Shown in pieces: positions 29,238-42,822 of a DNA stretch of 64,000 nt. The number at the start of each line of letters is the position of its first letter. Position 1 is the first letter of the stretch. The notes beneath the pieces were generated by a model. The model had not been told where the DNA came from and ran no database searches. It saw only the letters and a program-made list of their open reading frames with translations. This stretch comes from Ectobius pallidus (taxonomy: Eukaryota > Arthropoda > Insecta > Blattodea > Ectobiidae). The stretch spans positions 144,237,686-144,301,685 of the forward strand of contig CAXKWD010000005.1 of assembly GCA_964059195.1 (NCBI GenBank). The letters run 5' to 3'. Made by a program: the position numbers and the translations under genes.

Positions 29238-31426
29238 GATTTTTGACCCTTATCCTTGTAATGGTTTGAGAGTAGCTGGTTTTTGTGCTAAGTTACATGC
29301 TTTGGTAGTGAGTATAAAAAAAAAAAGGAGAAAAAGAAGAAGCAGAATAAAAAAAAATAAACGAAAGGTAAATCCGAACCCAACTCCCGTCTCCACTGTT
29401 AACTTAAAAGCTAGTCGAGGGGCATGTAGGTACATAGCCTGTGTATCTATAATTTAATTTGTGTCTGGGCTGATACATAACAAAAAGAAAAGAGGAAGCG
29501 TATTGATGATGGCGCCCGTTAATAGAAATTTTCATCAATATTATCAAAACTGGGTAAATTGTTAAAAGAGAGAGAAAGTAGACTGAGAGTAGGAAGTTTG
29601 CAATCACCCGGTGTCAAAGGCAGTTGTACTGAACGTTGGAATGTGGACTATGCAGGCAGTGTTATGATGACACGACAGGTGCATGAGTGACCTTGTTTTG
29701 TAGGAGTTCAGTAAACTTATATACTACGATTAAGAATAATCACATATTAGTCGTCACAGATTTTGGCGAAGAATTTTGGCGAAGATTTAATCCAAGAAGT
29801 TAGGGAACTTTATAGCATAAAGTAAGAAAAGCCCGTCACAATACTGCTGAAAAAATTTGATTAGTTCATTTTCAATCGCTTCGCTTTTTTTTTTGTAGTT
29901 TTTATTTTTAATGAGGAGTGTAATGTGATGAAAGTCTAGTTACAAAGCAGGTAAACTACATATATTTGGATGTACGGTGATGAACGACTGTCATGTATAA
30001 GAGCATTATTTTAAAAAAAAAGGGTATTGTATTTGTTGTGTTTCTGCTTTGCTTTATATTTTGATACCTGACCTACACTAGGTTTGCATTCACACACACT
30101 AACATATTAGATGAATTTATTATTAATACATTTAAAAATGTTTAATAGATCATTATCCCAGTAAAAGGCAAACATTTATTTAATTTATTAAAAACATTAT
30201 CTGGGCTTGTAGGCCGTGGTCCAGTTGACATTGGTGTGCCAAACATTTATTGAATTTATTTCATTGAAATTAAAAAGAAACAAGATATGATGACGTAAGT
30301 GCAGGCTTGTCTAAAAAGTAAATTACCAAACTGTTACAATATATACATATGTAGATGATTACCGGTGATTAGGGACCGTATCTTTTGGTAACAGAATAAG
30401 TACAAAATTTTACAATACAGCTTTTTACTTGAGTAAAATACTACTATTAAGCAAATTGAATCCACAAAATATTGCAAAATTTGTTCTATTGTGCGAAATG
30501 TCTAAGCACAAAATACGCCCCTTCCATATGTAAATTGGGAAATGTGCACAGTAATTTTATTTAAAATTGTAATATTTTGTTTGATTTTTTCCTTCCTTTC
30601 TTATCGCATGCTTTCTTTTCTGCTATTTTTATGGCTGTTGAGAAGTTATCGATACAGGTGATCAATTACAGTGCAAACTGAAGAACTACTCTATTCAGAG
30701 GGGTTGCAGTTTACATCTTTTCTATTGTCTCTTTGCCGAGTTCGGGAAACCTATGAATCTGTGATCAAATGCAGCAAAAACTCAACAGATTTAATATTTT
30801 ATCTTCTGGCAGTGGATGGATGTACCTTCTGTACAGTCAGAGGGATCCAAAAGCATCCAGCAACTGATCAGGAGAGGAAGGGAGCAACACTGCCAGTTGT
30901 ATATACCACAATGGTGGTTGAAACTAATTCTAAAGTATTTTTACCAAAGTGAAGTTTTGTACGAGCATTTAACATCAATATTCGGTGACTTCACTGTGTT
31001 ATTCTCAATATTAGTTATCTACAAAATACTATTGTTAAACCAAATATTGGCTTAATTCTCTTTCTGCCGATGCAATTGCCTTCACCCTCACTGACATCCT
31101 TTGTACTGATTGTACCTGCCTAGAATGCCTGGGATTTTATTAAAAATGCAGTTGTTGAAAATATTCATAAAAAGATAAGAGTTTTGTACTCTGGGGGACA
31201 ATTTTTCTAATTATTATTAGACCTCGGAATTCTAGGTTCTTATAACCTAGAATGCACCAAGCTATAACAGTGTGTTTACATTCTTCTTTTGTCCACGATG
31301 GTAGGCCTCCTCAAAATGTAAGTAAAATTCAGGAATAAAAAGTATAATATATAAAGTAAAACAAAGTGTTGAAGAGAAGTTTTCAAGGAAGAAGTGCTAA
31401 GTAAAGTTAGGTGTTAAGTGGTTATA
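29238..31426. other. LTR-like debris and unassigned sequence
   Basis: A second TGGCGCCCGTTA primer-site-like string lies at 29510-29521. A stretch ending GTCGTCACAGATTTTGGCGA near 29750-29770 looks like an LTR/leader junction of another decayed element. The region 30670-31060 has short open frames without recognisable domains. No gene was recognised. Confidence 0.35.
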
Positions 31427-31512
31427 TGGTTATTTAATGACGGGGCTGTACTGTCATTTAGGCGTGACCGTCACCGGTGTGCCGGAATTCTGTCCCGTAG
31501 GAGTTCTTTTAC
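31427..31512 (-). repeat. 3' fragment of tRNA-derived SINE (family B)
   Basis: On the minus strand this matches the tail of the SINE at 43723-43935, from GTAAAAGAACTC through GGGACA.AATTC and CGGCACACCGG to CCCCGTC.TTAAATAACC. The tRNA-like head is missing. Confidence 0.72.
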
Positions 31513-31583
31513 AAATAGTTTATTATTATAAATAATATAATTAGTAATAAATAAATAAATATTTACTTGAGTTGATTCAATAT

Positions 31584-33285
31584 TTATTTATTTATTGAGC
31601 GATTTCCTCATTTCTGAGGTTAAACTCCACCAACACAACAACTCTTTTACAATAACATTTGTATATAAGTTCAGTAATTTCTAACCAAATTTTAAATTAC
31701 AATTTACCAAAATTTTTACATATTTTAATAAAATTAACATATTTCCAAAGAATGTTCAATGTGTTGCATGGTACCACTTATCCCTGTCCATTGCATCTTC
31801 TGGGTTTAACTGAAAATTTTGTAAGGAGTCTCGAACGCAATGATCCCATTTTCTAGCAGGTCTTCCCTTTTTCCATCTCTCCTCTGGTTGCCAATTCATT
31901 ATAGCTTTTGGTATCCTATTCTCCGGCATTCTTTGTAGATGTCCTTACCAATTTAGTCTTTTTTTGTCTATTGTTATTAAAATTGTTTCCTCTGCTTTCA
32001 TTATCTTTCTTATTTCTGAATTTTGAATTCTTTCTATTCTTGATTTTCTTGCAGCTCTTCTCCAAAAATCCATTTCTGTAGCACTTAGTTTTCTGTTATG
32101 GTGTGAATTTACTGTCTATGTCTCTGCCCCATATAATACTATACTTTGGAAAATTGTTTTAAAAATTATTGTTTTAGTTTTGTTAATTATATTTTTATTC
32201 CACAATATCGAATTTAGCATTCCTATAACTTTTCTCCCGTTAGTGATCCTTTTCTATATTTCTTTATTTGATGTTCCATCTAATTCAAGTATGGATCCCA
32301 AATAGCAAAAATCTTGCACTTTTTTAATCTTCTTTCCATCTATATATAAATCATCCGTGTCATTGGTTAAATACTCTGTTTTATTGTAATTTATTTGTAA
32401 TCCCCATTTCTTATAAACTTCATTTAGTTTTCTACACGTATAATTTGCATCTTCTCCATCCTGAGCCACGACCACCTGGTCATCTGCAAACAGCAAATTA
32501 TGTAAGAACTTTTCCTCATCTAACTGGATTCCCATTTTTCGACATTTCATTATCCATTCTTTCAGGCATATTTCTAGATATATTTTAAACAAAATTGGAG
32601 ACATAGGACACCCCTGTAAAAGACCTTTACTTGTTTTGATTTCTTCTGTTATATCTTTGCCTACTTTAATTCTACATTTATTAACAGAATATATATATTT
32701 TATAACATTTATTATTTCTTTATCAATTTTTGCTTCTGTTAATGCTTTCCATAATAATTTTCTTGGTACACTGTTGTATGCCTTCTCTAGATCTATAAAT
32801 ATAAGTCCAATCTGTTTTCCTTTATCTTTATATTTTTCCAGTAACTGCCGGATTGTAAATATATGATCCACACACGATCTCCCTGCAGAGAATCCACATT
32901 GTTCTTCCATGCCTTGAAACATTCCTTCCAATCTTCTTTTAATAATTTTTGTTACAATTTTCATAATGGAGTTTGCAACACAAATCCCTCTATAGTTTGA
33001 ACATTGTTTTCTGTCCCCTTTCTTAAATATAGTTGTGATATACCCTGTTTTCATTTGTTCCGGTATTCTTTCACCTGATAATATTTTGTTATATAGTTTT
33101 GATAATATTGTTATGACTTTTTTCCCCTCCATATTTAACGAGTTCTAAGTTAATGCCGCCCGGTCCTGGTGATTTTCCAATTTTTCCATTTTTTAATTCT
33201 CTTTCTACTTCTTGTTCACTAATTTGTATTCCTTCTCCTTCCCATTCATACCGGTATGTCTCTTCTTCTATAAATGGTTTCAATG
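31584..33285 (-). mobile_element. 5'-truncated LINE with target-site duplication
   Basis: The element carries a reverse-transcriptase frame on the minus strand and a 3' end of (AATA)n units (plus-strand TTTATTTATTTA at about 31582). The 10-bp direct repeat GATTCAATAT stands at 31574-31583 and 33286-33295. The endonuclease domain is missing. After the RT come the WRRAARKSRIERIQN and GRPARKWDHC regions usual for the C-terminus of this class. Confidence 0.8.
31780..33285 (-). pseudogene. LINE reverse transcriptase, frameshifted
   Basis: The minus-strand frame gives IFKKGDRKQCSNYRGI, GFSAGRSCVDHIFTIRQ, FIDLEKAYNSVPR, GLLQGCPMSPILF and LLFADDQVVVAQ, the RT motifs in normal order with the catalytic FADD intact. 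A frameshift near 33089-33132 in a G/A run separates the upstream part (GKSPGPGGIN). A stop at 32254 and others downstream break the C-terminus. The copy cannot make a whole protein. Confidence 0.85.
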
Positions 33286-33299
33286 GATTCAATATACTA

Positions 33300-35236
33300 C
33301 AGTATATATACAGTATGATCTTATCCTAATTAATGATGTATAAAATAAAATCATCCTTACAACACAAGATCTGTTCGCTTGTTTGTTTATCTATATGCCT
33401 GGACTTGTCAAACTCTAGCATCATGAATTCGATTTACGTGCAGTTTTCTTTTATTTATACAGTAGATGCGCTGCTTGCGTAAGTTGAAGCATAAAGGATT
33501 TGCAGAGTCTTTTTCTCCATTTTACAGAAAGAGTTCCACAAAACCCAACAGAAATAGACTTTCTTAGCAAACAATGCAGTGTGTGCACTATTTGTTGAGA
33601 ATATGGCATTGTAGCCTACAATATTGCCCATAATTTGAAAATTTTCCTTAGGTCTAGCTAAAGTTGTCGTGTGCTTTGAATACAGTAGTGGTAGAAGGCA
33701 TTGTAAAAGACACGGATATAAGAGTCCTACGGGTATTGTGTGCTTTATTGAGCACACTTTTTACCCGCTAAATATAACAAATAATCGGCCCACCGTAAAA
33801 TTCCCGATATTACCTTAGGGCCAGTCCGGTCCTGAATATGAGAGATGAAATTTTATTGAATTAGGTCAGTGGTTGCAATATTATGAAAGGAAAGGTATAA
33901 AATTATGTTTGTTTGACCCCATTATCAACACGAATCTGTACACACTTTCTTATGCACAATGATGTTTACCTTGGGATCGGCAATAAAATTCACATCTGGT
34001 TCAGGAAAGAGAACATTCATATTTGGGACATGTAAACAAATGGAGATTAGTTGATCAATAAATTGCATGTTAACAGTGATCAGTGTTTACAGCTGTGAAA
34101 AATCCAGTCGATTACTCAAGCTAACAGTATTGTCAGTTCAAGGAAGGTCCTGTTCTTGTAGACTAAATCACATATATTTTAATCCTAAGTTGGTAATTTT
34201 AAATTCATTTTATTAGCACCCACTAATGGATTATGCAGACATTCCCTGTGCTTTCAAGTTAGCTATGGACAAATATAAGTAAAATGTGATAGGTTTTTTT
34301 TTTATGCTACTGACATTTATTCCACTTGCTTTGCTGAAGCGTCAAAGTCACATTATTATTCCGAACTTGCAGCAATTCGTTCAGAAGTGTGAGATTCGGG
34401 TGTTTTAAAAATGGCTTCGGCTTCTAAGCACTCAGTCTTTCATTTAGAACAGGGGTCAGCAGGAATAGGCCTCAGGCTCTGGGTTGCCAACCTCGACATA
34501 GAACATTTTAGCATCTCAGTTGAAAATTTGTGAGGAGTAATGCAAACTCTTGTAAAAAGGGGTTGGGAAAACTGTCAAGTTGTTGTAGTTCCATTGTTTT
34601 TCGTTTTAAACAATTATTTTTATTTACACTTTTCAGTACCATATTTATTTGTACTTAGGCTTTCGCGCTGGCATTTGACAAGTCCAACATTTTAGGGCTG
34701 ATGGGCCGTAGGTCTACCACGTAGGAGTCCTGAATTTTCGCCTTGAACTGCCCCGGACATCTTCAGAATGATACAGTTTGGATGGTAGGTTTAGTTGCTA
34801 GCACACAGAAGTGCGTAGACCTGGAACGAAATCGATTTGACAACTCTGTGAACAGAAATCTAATGCCATACCGAATGCTCCACATAGGCCGTCTCTTGCA
34901 TACTTCACCAGAATAATACCTCAATTTTGATTATATGTTATTTTATTCAGTCTATCAGAACATTTTACATGGTATGACACACGTCACATTGGTAACTTAT
35001 GGGACACATCAATATAATATATGTATATAAATATATATAGGCCTATATATACCGGTGCACACAAATTTACTGTTATAAGAAATACGTAAAGTGTTAAAAT
35101 ATTATTTTAACACTTTATACATTGTTTATTATATTGTTTATTAATATAACAATATTAATTGTTATATTAATAAATATTAATATACATTAATAAATATTAA
35201 TATACATTAATTAATATATATACATATATTAATATA
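33300..35236. other. Unassigned sequence with AT-rich palindromes
   Basis: No gene was recognised. A CAGGGGTCAGCA string near 34463 resembles the start of hAT-type MITEs but has no partner end. At 35085-35235 lie several short palindromes, for example AAAGTGTTAAAATA with its inverse around 35102. Confidence 0.4.
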
Positions 35237-36038
35237 AAGTGGTGCCAACTTTTGAAAAACATTGGGTGGGCTCAACAGATTTTAATAAAATTTCCATACT
35301 CCCACAACAAAATGTCTTGGTGTCCTCACAATACAAAATATTTTTCTTTTTGCCTGTACGAAAGATGGGTAACCAGCTAGTGATACAGTGAAATGTCTTG
35401 GTGTCCTCTCAAATTACCTATGAGAGAATGTAATTTTTCCTGAAAATGGAGACAACTGAACATCACTATCGGCCGTGAGAAAAATGGGCTCTTTTGCTTT
35501 GATTGTTTTTTTTTATATAGGCCTATATTTCTAAAACACAAGACTATTGTCTGTGACTACAACTTTGGTTATAACAAACTCGTACAAGGTTACAATGAAA
35601 TCTATAACTTAAGAAGCATGAGACAAAATGATTGAAATTGGAAACCACGAGGGATCAACGCCTTCCTAGTCATTGTGTTCGATTCATTTACTAATAAAAG
35701 CAATAGCTATTGTGTATCGAGTCTTTATCGATCGATTTAAATATCCTTGCTTCGATTAGTTTACGGAATAAGCGGGCAGTTGAGTGTTCTAGTGTGTTAA
35801 GTTGTGCTTATTTTATATTTTATGTGAAATATTCAGTAGTGACAGTGATAAAACTATACGGTTTGTTATTATTGTATCTTCATATTTCACTCAATGTGAT
35901 TGAATTATCTGAACTGGCTTCTCTTGTGGTGATTACGTCTTGACAACGCCGGCCTAATTCGTTATCGTAAGTAATACATTCTCATCTATTTTTGTGATAG
36001 TGCAGATATGTTTATAGTTTGTTTATAGGTTTGGTTAG

Positions 36039-36381
36039 GTAGACCAACTGTCTTTATGTTGCCAAGTTGCGGGGAGCCGCGGTGAAGGAGACTGTGGGTT
36101 CGATCCCGCCTCGGGCATGGGGTTTTCTATATGACCCGGAAAACAAGGTAAAACAAGACATAAAATTGAGGGGAAAAAGTACGTTGCAAATACTGTACTA
36201 ATTTGTTGGGTAGACCAACTGTCTTTATGTTGCCAAGTTGCGGGGAGCCGCGGTGAAGGAGACTGTGGGTTCGAGTCCCGCCTCGGGCATGGGGTTTTCT
36301 ATATGATCCGGAAAACAAGGTAGAACAAGACATAAAATTGAGGGAAAAAAGTACGTTGCAAATACTGTACTAATTTGTTGG
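36039..36381 (+). repeat. 171-bp tandem duplication, tRNA B-box-containing
   Basis: Two units (36039-36209 and 36210-36381) starting TAGACCAACTGTC and ending TACTAATTTGTTGG differ at only a few bases. Each has GGGTTCGA(G)TCCCGCCTCG, a pol III B-box-like string, so the unit may derive from a SINE or tRNA-like sequence. Confidence 0.75.
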
Positions 36382-36967
36382 AAGGACTATTGTACTATTT
36401 GATCCTATTGTTACAAAACTATTTTGTGTTATATTTTTGCTAGCTGCCACAAAACCTGGACTCCATGAAACTTGGCAGAAAAAGATTTTCCCTAATTCCA
36501 ATAGTTGTTTACAGTAGTGTTTTTTTTATCAGCTTTTGTGAATATCTGTACTTATTAATTGCATACCTATGTAATTTTTCTCTACTGATCCTTGATTCAA
36601 GTAGAAGTGTAAGATTTATGCAATGTTTTCCCATTTCGATATACCTAAGCCCCCTATAAGTTACATTTCCCTCTGGTTTATTGTCCCTTGCTGTTCCTTC
36701 TACATGTTAATTCCACTATGATCTTTTTTTCTTTTTAACCAGTCACCAATGTCTTGTATTTCACACTCATTATTTAGGCTATAGACATATCACATTTACT
36801 TGCCTTGTCCATTAATGTCCTTCCTGTGATATCACAAGCATCACCTAATTCCTATTATCTGACTTTCCTGCGCTCTCCTTATATACAGACCTACTTGAAA
36901 AAAAACAAAAAAAACAACGTGTTTAAGTTTTTCTGAACGCAAACATGTCTTTAGCTTTTTCAAATCG

Positions 36968-36994
36968 TATATATATATATATATATATATATAT
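36968..36994. repeat. (TA)n microsatellite
   Basis: An uninterrupted TA run. Confidence 0.95.
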
Positions 36995-37744
36995 GGCTGT
37001 GAAAACTGCGCTAAAAATCGTAAAAATTTAATGAATTAAAAAGATTTCAAATGATCGTGATTGAATTGGAACAATAGGGGATCGTACTATATATATATCA
37101 ACAACAGCCTGATTTTCGTTGTACAGCGATTCAACAAAGAAACAGGATTTTTAGTAGTAGCAATAAACAATTATGTTAATAGTACACGGAAAATTATTGG
37201 GTGGGCTCGAGCCCCACGAGCCCATATAAGTTGACGCCACTGTATACAACACCGCATCCCTATAATATAAAACCACATGGCTAACTGACTGACCTACTCA
37301 CTGACATTAATGTTTACCCACTTCCCGATGAACTAGAATCTTGAAATTTGGCACACTTATAGCTTTTAGCATATAAAAGATGAAAAAAAAAATAAAAAAG
37401 TTCAAACCTTCAAAATGGCGGACGTAGCTTGAAAGTCTCTGCTCAGTTCTCATGACAACAATATTGTTTGCAATGTTCACATAGGGTTTTGACAAATAAT
37501 TAGACAGGCTAGCGGCATAAATAAGTTTCGTAAATCAATAATGGAGAGTGAAATCTACGTAAATAAATATCGGGTGTGATACATCACGCAACTTTCTCTA
37601 CCCTGGGCATAGACAATGTTTTCTCACCTGACTCACTGTTTACCCACTTCCAGATGAGCTACCTTTTAGCTAGTAACCGACGGCAAGATTCCAAAAAGTT
37701 AAAATTTTAATTTTTTTACCCCGTAAAAGGTTCTACCGCCTTCC

Positions 37745-38445
37745 CGCACTTTTTAGGTAGATTTCGAAGAAAAAGCTACCTATTGCAATCGATACCATGT
37801 CATGATTTTCAAAAAATTCTTTCATATCTTTACGTTTCATGCCTCCCTAAGTACAAAACCACCGCCCGTTCAAAAAAAAAAGTGATATTTATAATACATA
37901 TATATCTTTACACGCTAGCGGCCGTAATTTTGAAGACATTTGAACTAAATTTTATTATGTTATTTCTAGGCCCAATAGTTCGGACAAGTTCGTTAATGAG
38001 CAAAATTGTCCAAAGGGGGGGGGGTCGGGGGAGGGGTTGAAATTTTTATATCTCGGCCCCTATGAAGTATAGAGGGAAACTTTGTTGGAATAAATTAGAG
38101 TACTCCCTATGGAGTTCACAGTGACACCAACGATTCGCGGGTTTTGGGGGTACGAGTGGGGGTTGGGGGAATGGAAATTCGAAATTTTTGAAACCACGTC
38201 TTGTGGAATATCGTTGAAAAGCTCTTGATGAGTACTCTACAAATCAATAACCAGTTTCTCGATAGCTCTCATATAAGGCGAGTTTGAAATTTTAAAAAGT
38301 GCTATTTCATCTTTGTTGCAGTTATTATTGCGGGTTTGTCATGCCAAGGCTAAAGAAAAAAAATGCTGCGCAGCGACAATAAATTAAACCAAAAGCACCA
38401 CGAAATCTACGTAAGCCTGTAGGCCTGCCTAAGGGGATTTTTTAG
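37745..38445 (+). repeat. Dispersed element, + copy (partner at 61205-62028)
   Basis: It runs from TTTTTAGGTAGATTTCGAAG to GTAGGCCTGCCTAAGGGG. The same sequence, with its own changes, occurs inverted at 61205-62028. Near the first end lies an imperfect hairpin (GGTAGATTT...CTACC) that is perfect in the partner copy. No coding frame is shared. The class is unknown; a Helitron-like rolling-circle element is possible but not shown. Confidence 0.65.
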
Positions 38446-38749
38446 GTTTATTATGGCTAAACGGTAATAGGCTATAAGGCAGTCTAAATACACAGACTCT
38501 TATCTCCGATACGGTATCAGTTCATAAAAGAACCTTCACCGAGTACCTCAGTAGGGGTTTGGGGGCAGAGCCCCCAAGTGAAGCGAGTTATAAATACATC
38601 CAAATATAAAATTGCTGAGTTATCCTGTTGTTTAAGTAGCTATATCAATAATGTTCTGTTATAAATACTTTTTTCTAGTAATAAGAATGAACTTCTAAGG
38701 ACAGAATAAATACTTGTTAATATAATATTGAAATAGTGAGTAATAATAA

Positions 38750-38960
38750 TATTGGACTCTCATTCGGGAGGTCCCGGGTTCAAATCCCGTGGCCGGCCAA
38801 TTTGACATGGGTTTTTTCATGGTTCATCCTGTATCATATCCATTTAAATTAATATCAGTTGAAATTTACTCCATTAAATACGCCGACAATAGAAACAATT
38901 TACAAGTAATAGTTCCGTGGGCTACTGTACAGACACAGATGCCGAACTCCTCACATAGCC
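38750..38960 (+). repeat. SINE-like fragment with pol III B-box
   Basis: TCCCGGGTTCAAATCCCGTG at 38771-38790 is a B-box-like string within a tRNA-like arm, followed by GGCCGGCC. The A-box part is missing or truncated. Confidence 0.45.
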
Positions 38961-40340
38961 TCGAAGCTAAAAGGAGTATAACACAGCTGAAATAAGAAAA
39001 TACTATTACAATCAAAATACTTAGCGTAGTCTATAGCAGCATTACTTACCTATTATGGATATTCTTCTTGTGACAAATGTTTTGAGATATTTTTATCTTT
39101 CATATTTACATTACTTAAAATTTACAGACTTTCGAATATGCATCTAAAATAGAAACGCTTTTACAGTTCACGCATGCAACTTTGTGTTGAGCATTCATTT
39201 GCTTCACTTGAAGTATGAACAGACAAAATAAAACTGTAAGAATTTAAGTATAAAGCTCAACTGCATGAACTGTTTGTATGGGGTACTGAGGGCCATTCAC
39301 ATATTTATTTCCAGATCCTATAAAAGTGTCAACCATTATCCCACGATTTATGTACCGAGATTAAGGGAAAGTTTCAGAAATTGCGAACTTCTTGCAATTC
39401 CTCACGCATAATAGCCTCTGGAAATTATCAGCATGCTTGAAACCTCGTTAAACAGAGAAAAATATTTCGAAATATTCTAAAGAAATTTAGTAGGCAAGTT
39501 ATAAGCGTCCAAGGTTATAAAATTCAAAGAGCCGTTAAATGTAAATAAACTCATGAAACCATATTTATTATGTGACAGCTACCCACTAGTATGCAGTAAG
39601 TGCATACTTAACAGTACTAAGCTGAGAGAGTGGGCTGAATAGTGTTCACAAACTGCCATTTAAAATTTAAGCAATCCTGTGTGTAGAAAGTGTGATGTAT
39701 TGTGTATTGGCAACGGTATGTTATTTTTAGGATTCGGATGTTTATGAGATGTCATAATTTTATCCTGACTTCCGTTCTTGCCTTAAACACGAATTGCATG
39801 TTGTTATTCTAATTGGACCGTTTTTATTTTGCATATAAAGTCATATTTTGTGGTCTTGGGTCATATTTTGGCCATAGTTGTAATTTAACGTCATATTTCA
39901 GTAATAAATTCGGTAAAGGAGCACTTATTACACAGTGTATGTACTACATGGTCGAGTTAATTTTGAAATTTATTTAATTAATTTAATGGTAGCTTAGATT
40001 TTAAAATTAATGAAACTGTTCATATTTTATAGGAACGCGCAAGGTCTACAAAATATTAGTAGTATTTGGAGCTGATGAAGCGAGCAAAGAGGAGAAAATT
40101 CGTTAAAAATAGAAGTTCATTACAAGTAAAACTGAAAATCACCAAAATTTTTAAAACGTGATTATCCGATTGAATTCATGCGATGTAAGAATTTAGTGTG
40201 TTTAAACGTTTTAAAATGGAAAATTTATTTTTTGATACGTTATTTTATTAGGTCATATTTAGGATTTTTGGGTCATATTTAGTAATTTTAAGGGCATATT
40301 TGCAGTCATATTTTACGCTTTTTTTAGGTCAAACCTTCGA
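38961..40340. other. Unassigned sequence with GTCATATTT repeats
   Basis: Between about 39838 and 40320 the phrase GTCATATTT recurs about eight times, in the style of decayed hAT-type MITEs. No gene was recognised. Confidence 0.4.
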
Positions 40341-40345
40341 ACTCT

Positions 40346-40346
40346 A

Positions 40347-40408
<62 letters not shown>
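40346..40408. repeat. (ATT)n microsatellite
   Basis: About twenty consecutive TTA units. Confidence 0.95.
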
Positions 40409-40952
40409 TGCTTTCAACATTCATTCTTCTTGACTAGTACAAAGCCTACGGCATGATACCAATATCGCAAGCTAGTAATTAAAGCAATTATGCCATACTT
40501 AAATTAATAAAATATTAAAACTAATAAGATATTAAAACTTATTGTGTAATACTAAGGTATTAAAAAATTAATGCCTTGGACGGCATAAAAATTCCCCAAG
40601 TTCATCACGGCTATAGCCTAAAGGCATGTCTGTTCATTACAGAAAGTGCATGACAATGCGTCAATGCCCTATATGGAGCTAGGAGCTTAGTACAAATTGT
40701 GGGATTTTCCCGAGTTTGTAATAAACATTAGTGAAGCACCCTTTTAAACTCACAATAATTCGAAAGGAACATTGCCTTTAATATTTTTAAGACAAAGCAT
40801 TAAACTAATGCTTGTCAAACTTTCCTAAAACATGGCGAGGTGATGGAAGCGGAAAAGCACGGAAAATTCTAATTCTCCTTTCTCATCAGATTTAGCCAGC
40901 AAATCAAATAAAGGGATTTTAACATTTGTAATTTTTTACCAATCCAATGAAC

Positions 40953-41040
40953 AGTGGCGTAGCCAGAAAATAATTCCGGGAGGGTCGAAAGTGCCGGGGG
41001 GTTTGGAGGCTCCCCCCGAAAAATTTTAAAACATTGAACT
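40953..41040 (+). repeat. hAT-like MITE end (CAGTGGCGTAGCC)
   Basis: CAGTGGCGTAGCCAG followed by a G-rich then C-rich run is a common hAT-type left end. No matching right end was found. Confidence 0.4.
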
Positions 41041-41049
41041 AATGAAAAT

Positions 41050-42480
41050 CACAATTTACGCTATTTTAGCATTGAAAAATTAGTTAGCAAATTTGTTTAC
41101 TATGCTCTAAGACATGCCAACTTAAACAATAAATCGTTACCCAAGTTATAACACTTATTACTACTGTATTTATAAGAAAAGTTTAAATAACACATGGAAC
41201 AATGGAAATAATAGGCCTACATTTACAAGTTCAGTATTCTATTATTAAATAAAATAATTAAATATTTGAAAAAAAATGAGCTTAAGTAAGTCAAATAGAA
41301 TTTTAAATTTTGATTTTGGGGGAAGTCGAAGTCTGAGAGACGCTTCATCATTTTCTGGAGAGATCGTGGCAGAACCCATTTAATGAGAGAATAATAGGAT
41401 ACTATTCTTGTAACGTCGAGGCTGGGCACTGCCTTGTTAGCTCATTAACTAGAATGAAAAGTTAACAATTTTAACACTCCTGATGTAAGATTCTTTTGCA
41501 TTTGCAGTACACTCTATTTTATTTCTTGGAGCTCTTATCGTCTAACGACTTACGAGTGAAGATGGTACTTCATGAATTGAGTTAAACACGAAATCGCTTT
41601 TCTGGTGCCTTACAGTAGAATTGGAGAACATTGTTGACCTAGATTACGTCTTGTAGAGTTTATAGAACACACACCAAAACAGAGTAAAGAGAATAATATT
41701 ATGGGCTCTTCTATACGTCTAAAGGAATGTCGAGTATATAAGCTTTGCTTTCATTCAGCACAGCCTCTTACATACGAATGCATAACAAAGGAATCTGAAA
41801 ACTTGTCTCTAACAGATGACATTGAACCAAATACCTTCACTTATGTGCAAAGTGGGGCAGGAAAAATCGTTTGGAAAACATGGAGCTGGTTTTACGATTA
41901 TGAAAGCTGTTGAAAGAAACGCACCAGCAGGCTAGCTCAAATGATTGCAATAACCTTCGATATGCAGTGAATTTTTATGTGGTTTGAACAGAGTACATCG
42001 AGGTAATCCTGGTTATGTTGAGTCTACTACTAGTTGTATAAACAAGGAAGGCGTATACTGATCAGTTTAAGGGATATAGAGAAAGAAGTAGGTCATGCAG
42101 GTTATGGTTTTGTTGCATATACGAACCTGAATTGCAATTTTCAAGGCTGATCGTTAAATATCATTGACACGAAAGATAAATCATGTAAACTTCTGGATTA
42201 TTCTAATTTCTCTGAATAATTCAAGATTGGAAAATGAAGCAAGATTTAAGATGAAAAGATAAATGCAATCTGGATTCAGTCGGAGACTTTATTAAATTTT
42301 GTAGTCTAATCTTGTAGATATTATTATAATATTCTTTTCACTACTTTACTATTCCCGTTTGTGGGACTCAAAAGCCATCCGGTAAAGGAGAAATCAGTGT
42401 GTTTATAGGAAAAGGACGGAATTATGATGGACGGAATGGAAATATGATCACATGTTGCTGGGGCTCCTAACAGGTTCAAG
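41050..42480. other. Unassigned sequence
   Basis: No recognisable gene. A 70-codon frame at 41701-41913 has no known motif and is probably chance. Confidence 0.35.
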
Positions 42481-42565
42481 GAAAGATTGGGCAGGTGTAT
42501 TTGCATTCGGGTTTTGAACTCTCGACTGTCTAAATGTAGTACCCTTTGGCCAACTCACTCAGGTT
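42480..42565 (-). repeat. tRNA-like SINE head
   Basis: On the minus strand GTGAGTTGGCCAAAGGGTAC is followed by GAGAGTTCAAAACCCG, A-box- and B-box-like strings at tRNA spacing. Confidence 0.4.
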
Positions 42566-42822
42566 CAGTCAAAATATTAAGGTAAATACATAAAAATGTG
42601 CAACCAGAACCAAGTAATATTTTGCCGTTTTAATTATTTCTATCAGCGTCAAATCATAATTTAAATTTCATTTACTTCAATAAAAATATATTTAATTAGC
42701 TTTGATTCTAGCGGGGATTTTTAACTTGCCGGCTTAGATTTAGACTACTTATTAGGTGAAATAAAATTGGATTAATCGAAGCCATGATAGTTCGGAAAAG
42801 TGTTGCGAGATACTGTCATAAA

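Larger units (their letters stand above)
35237..37242. mobile_element. hAT-like element with degenerate ends
   Basis: The right end GTTGACGCCACTG and the inner TGGGTGGGCTC reappear inverted at the left end (AAGTGGTGCCAACTT then TGGGTGGGCTC), over about 2.0 kb. The left terminal base is changed and no 8-bp duplication is visible. No transposase frame was found. A GTAAGT-like donor after a low-coding stretch (35968) may be the promoter/leader of the element. Confidence 0.55.

Noticed and set aside
36080..36310. Possible tRNA genes from TTCGA(G)TCCC strings
   Set aside because: Only the B-box-like part is tRNA-like. No cloverleaf with acceptor and anticodon stems could be folded by eye, so they are listed as SINE-like repeats.
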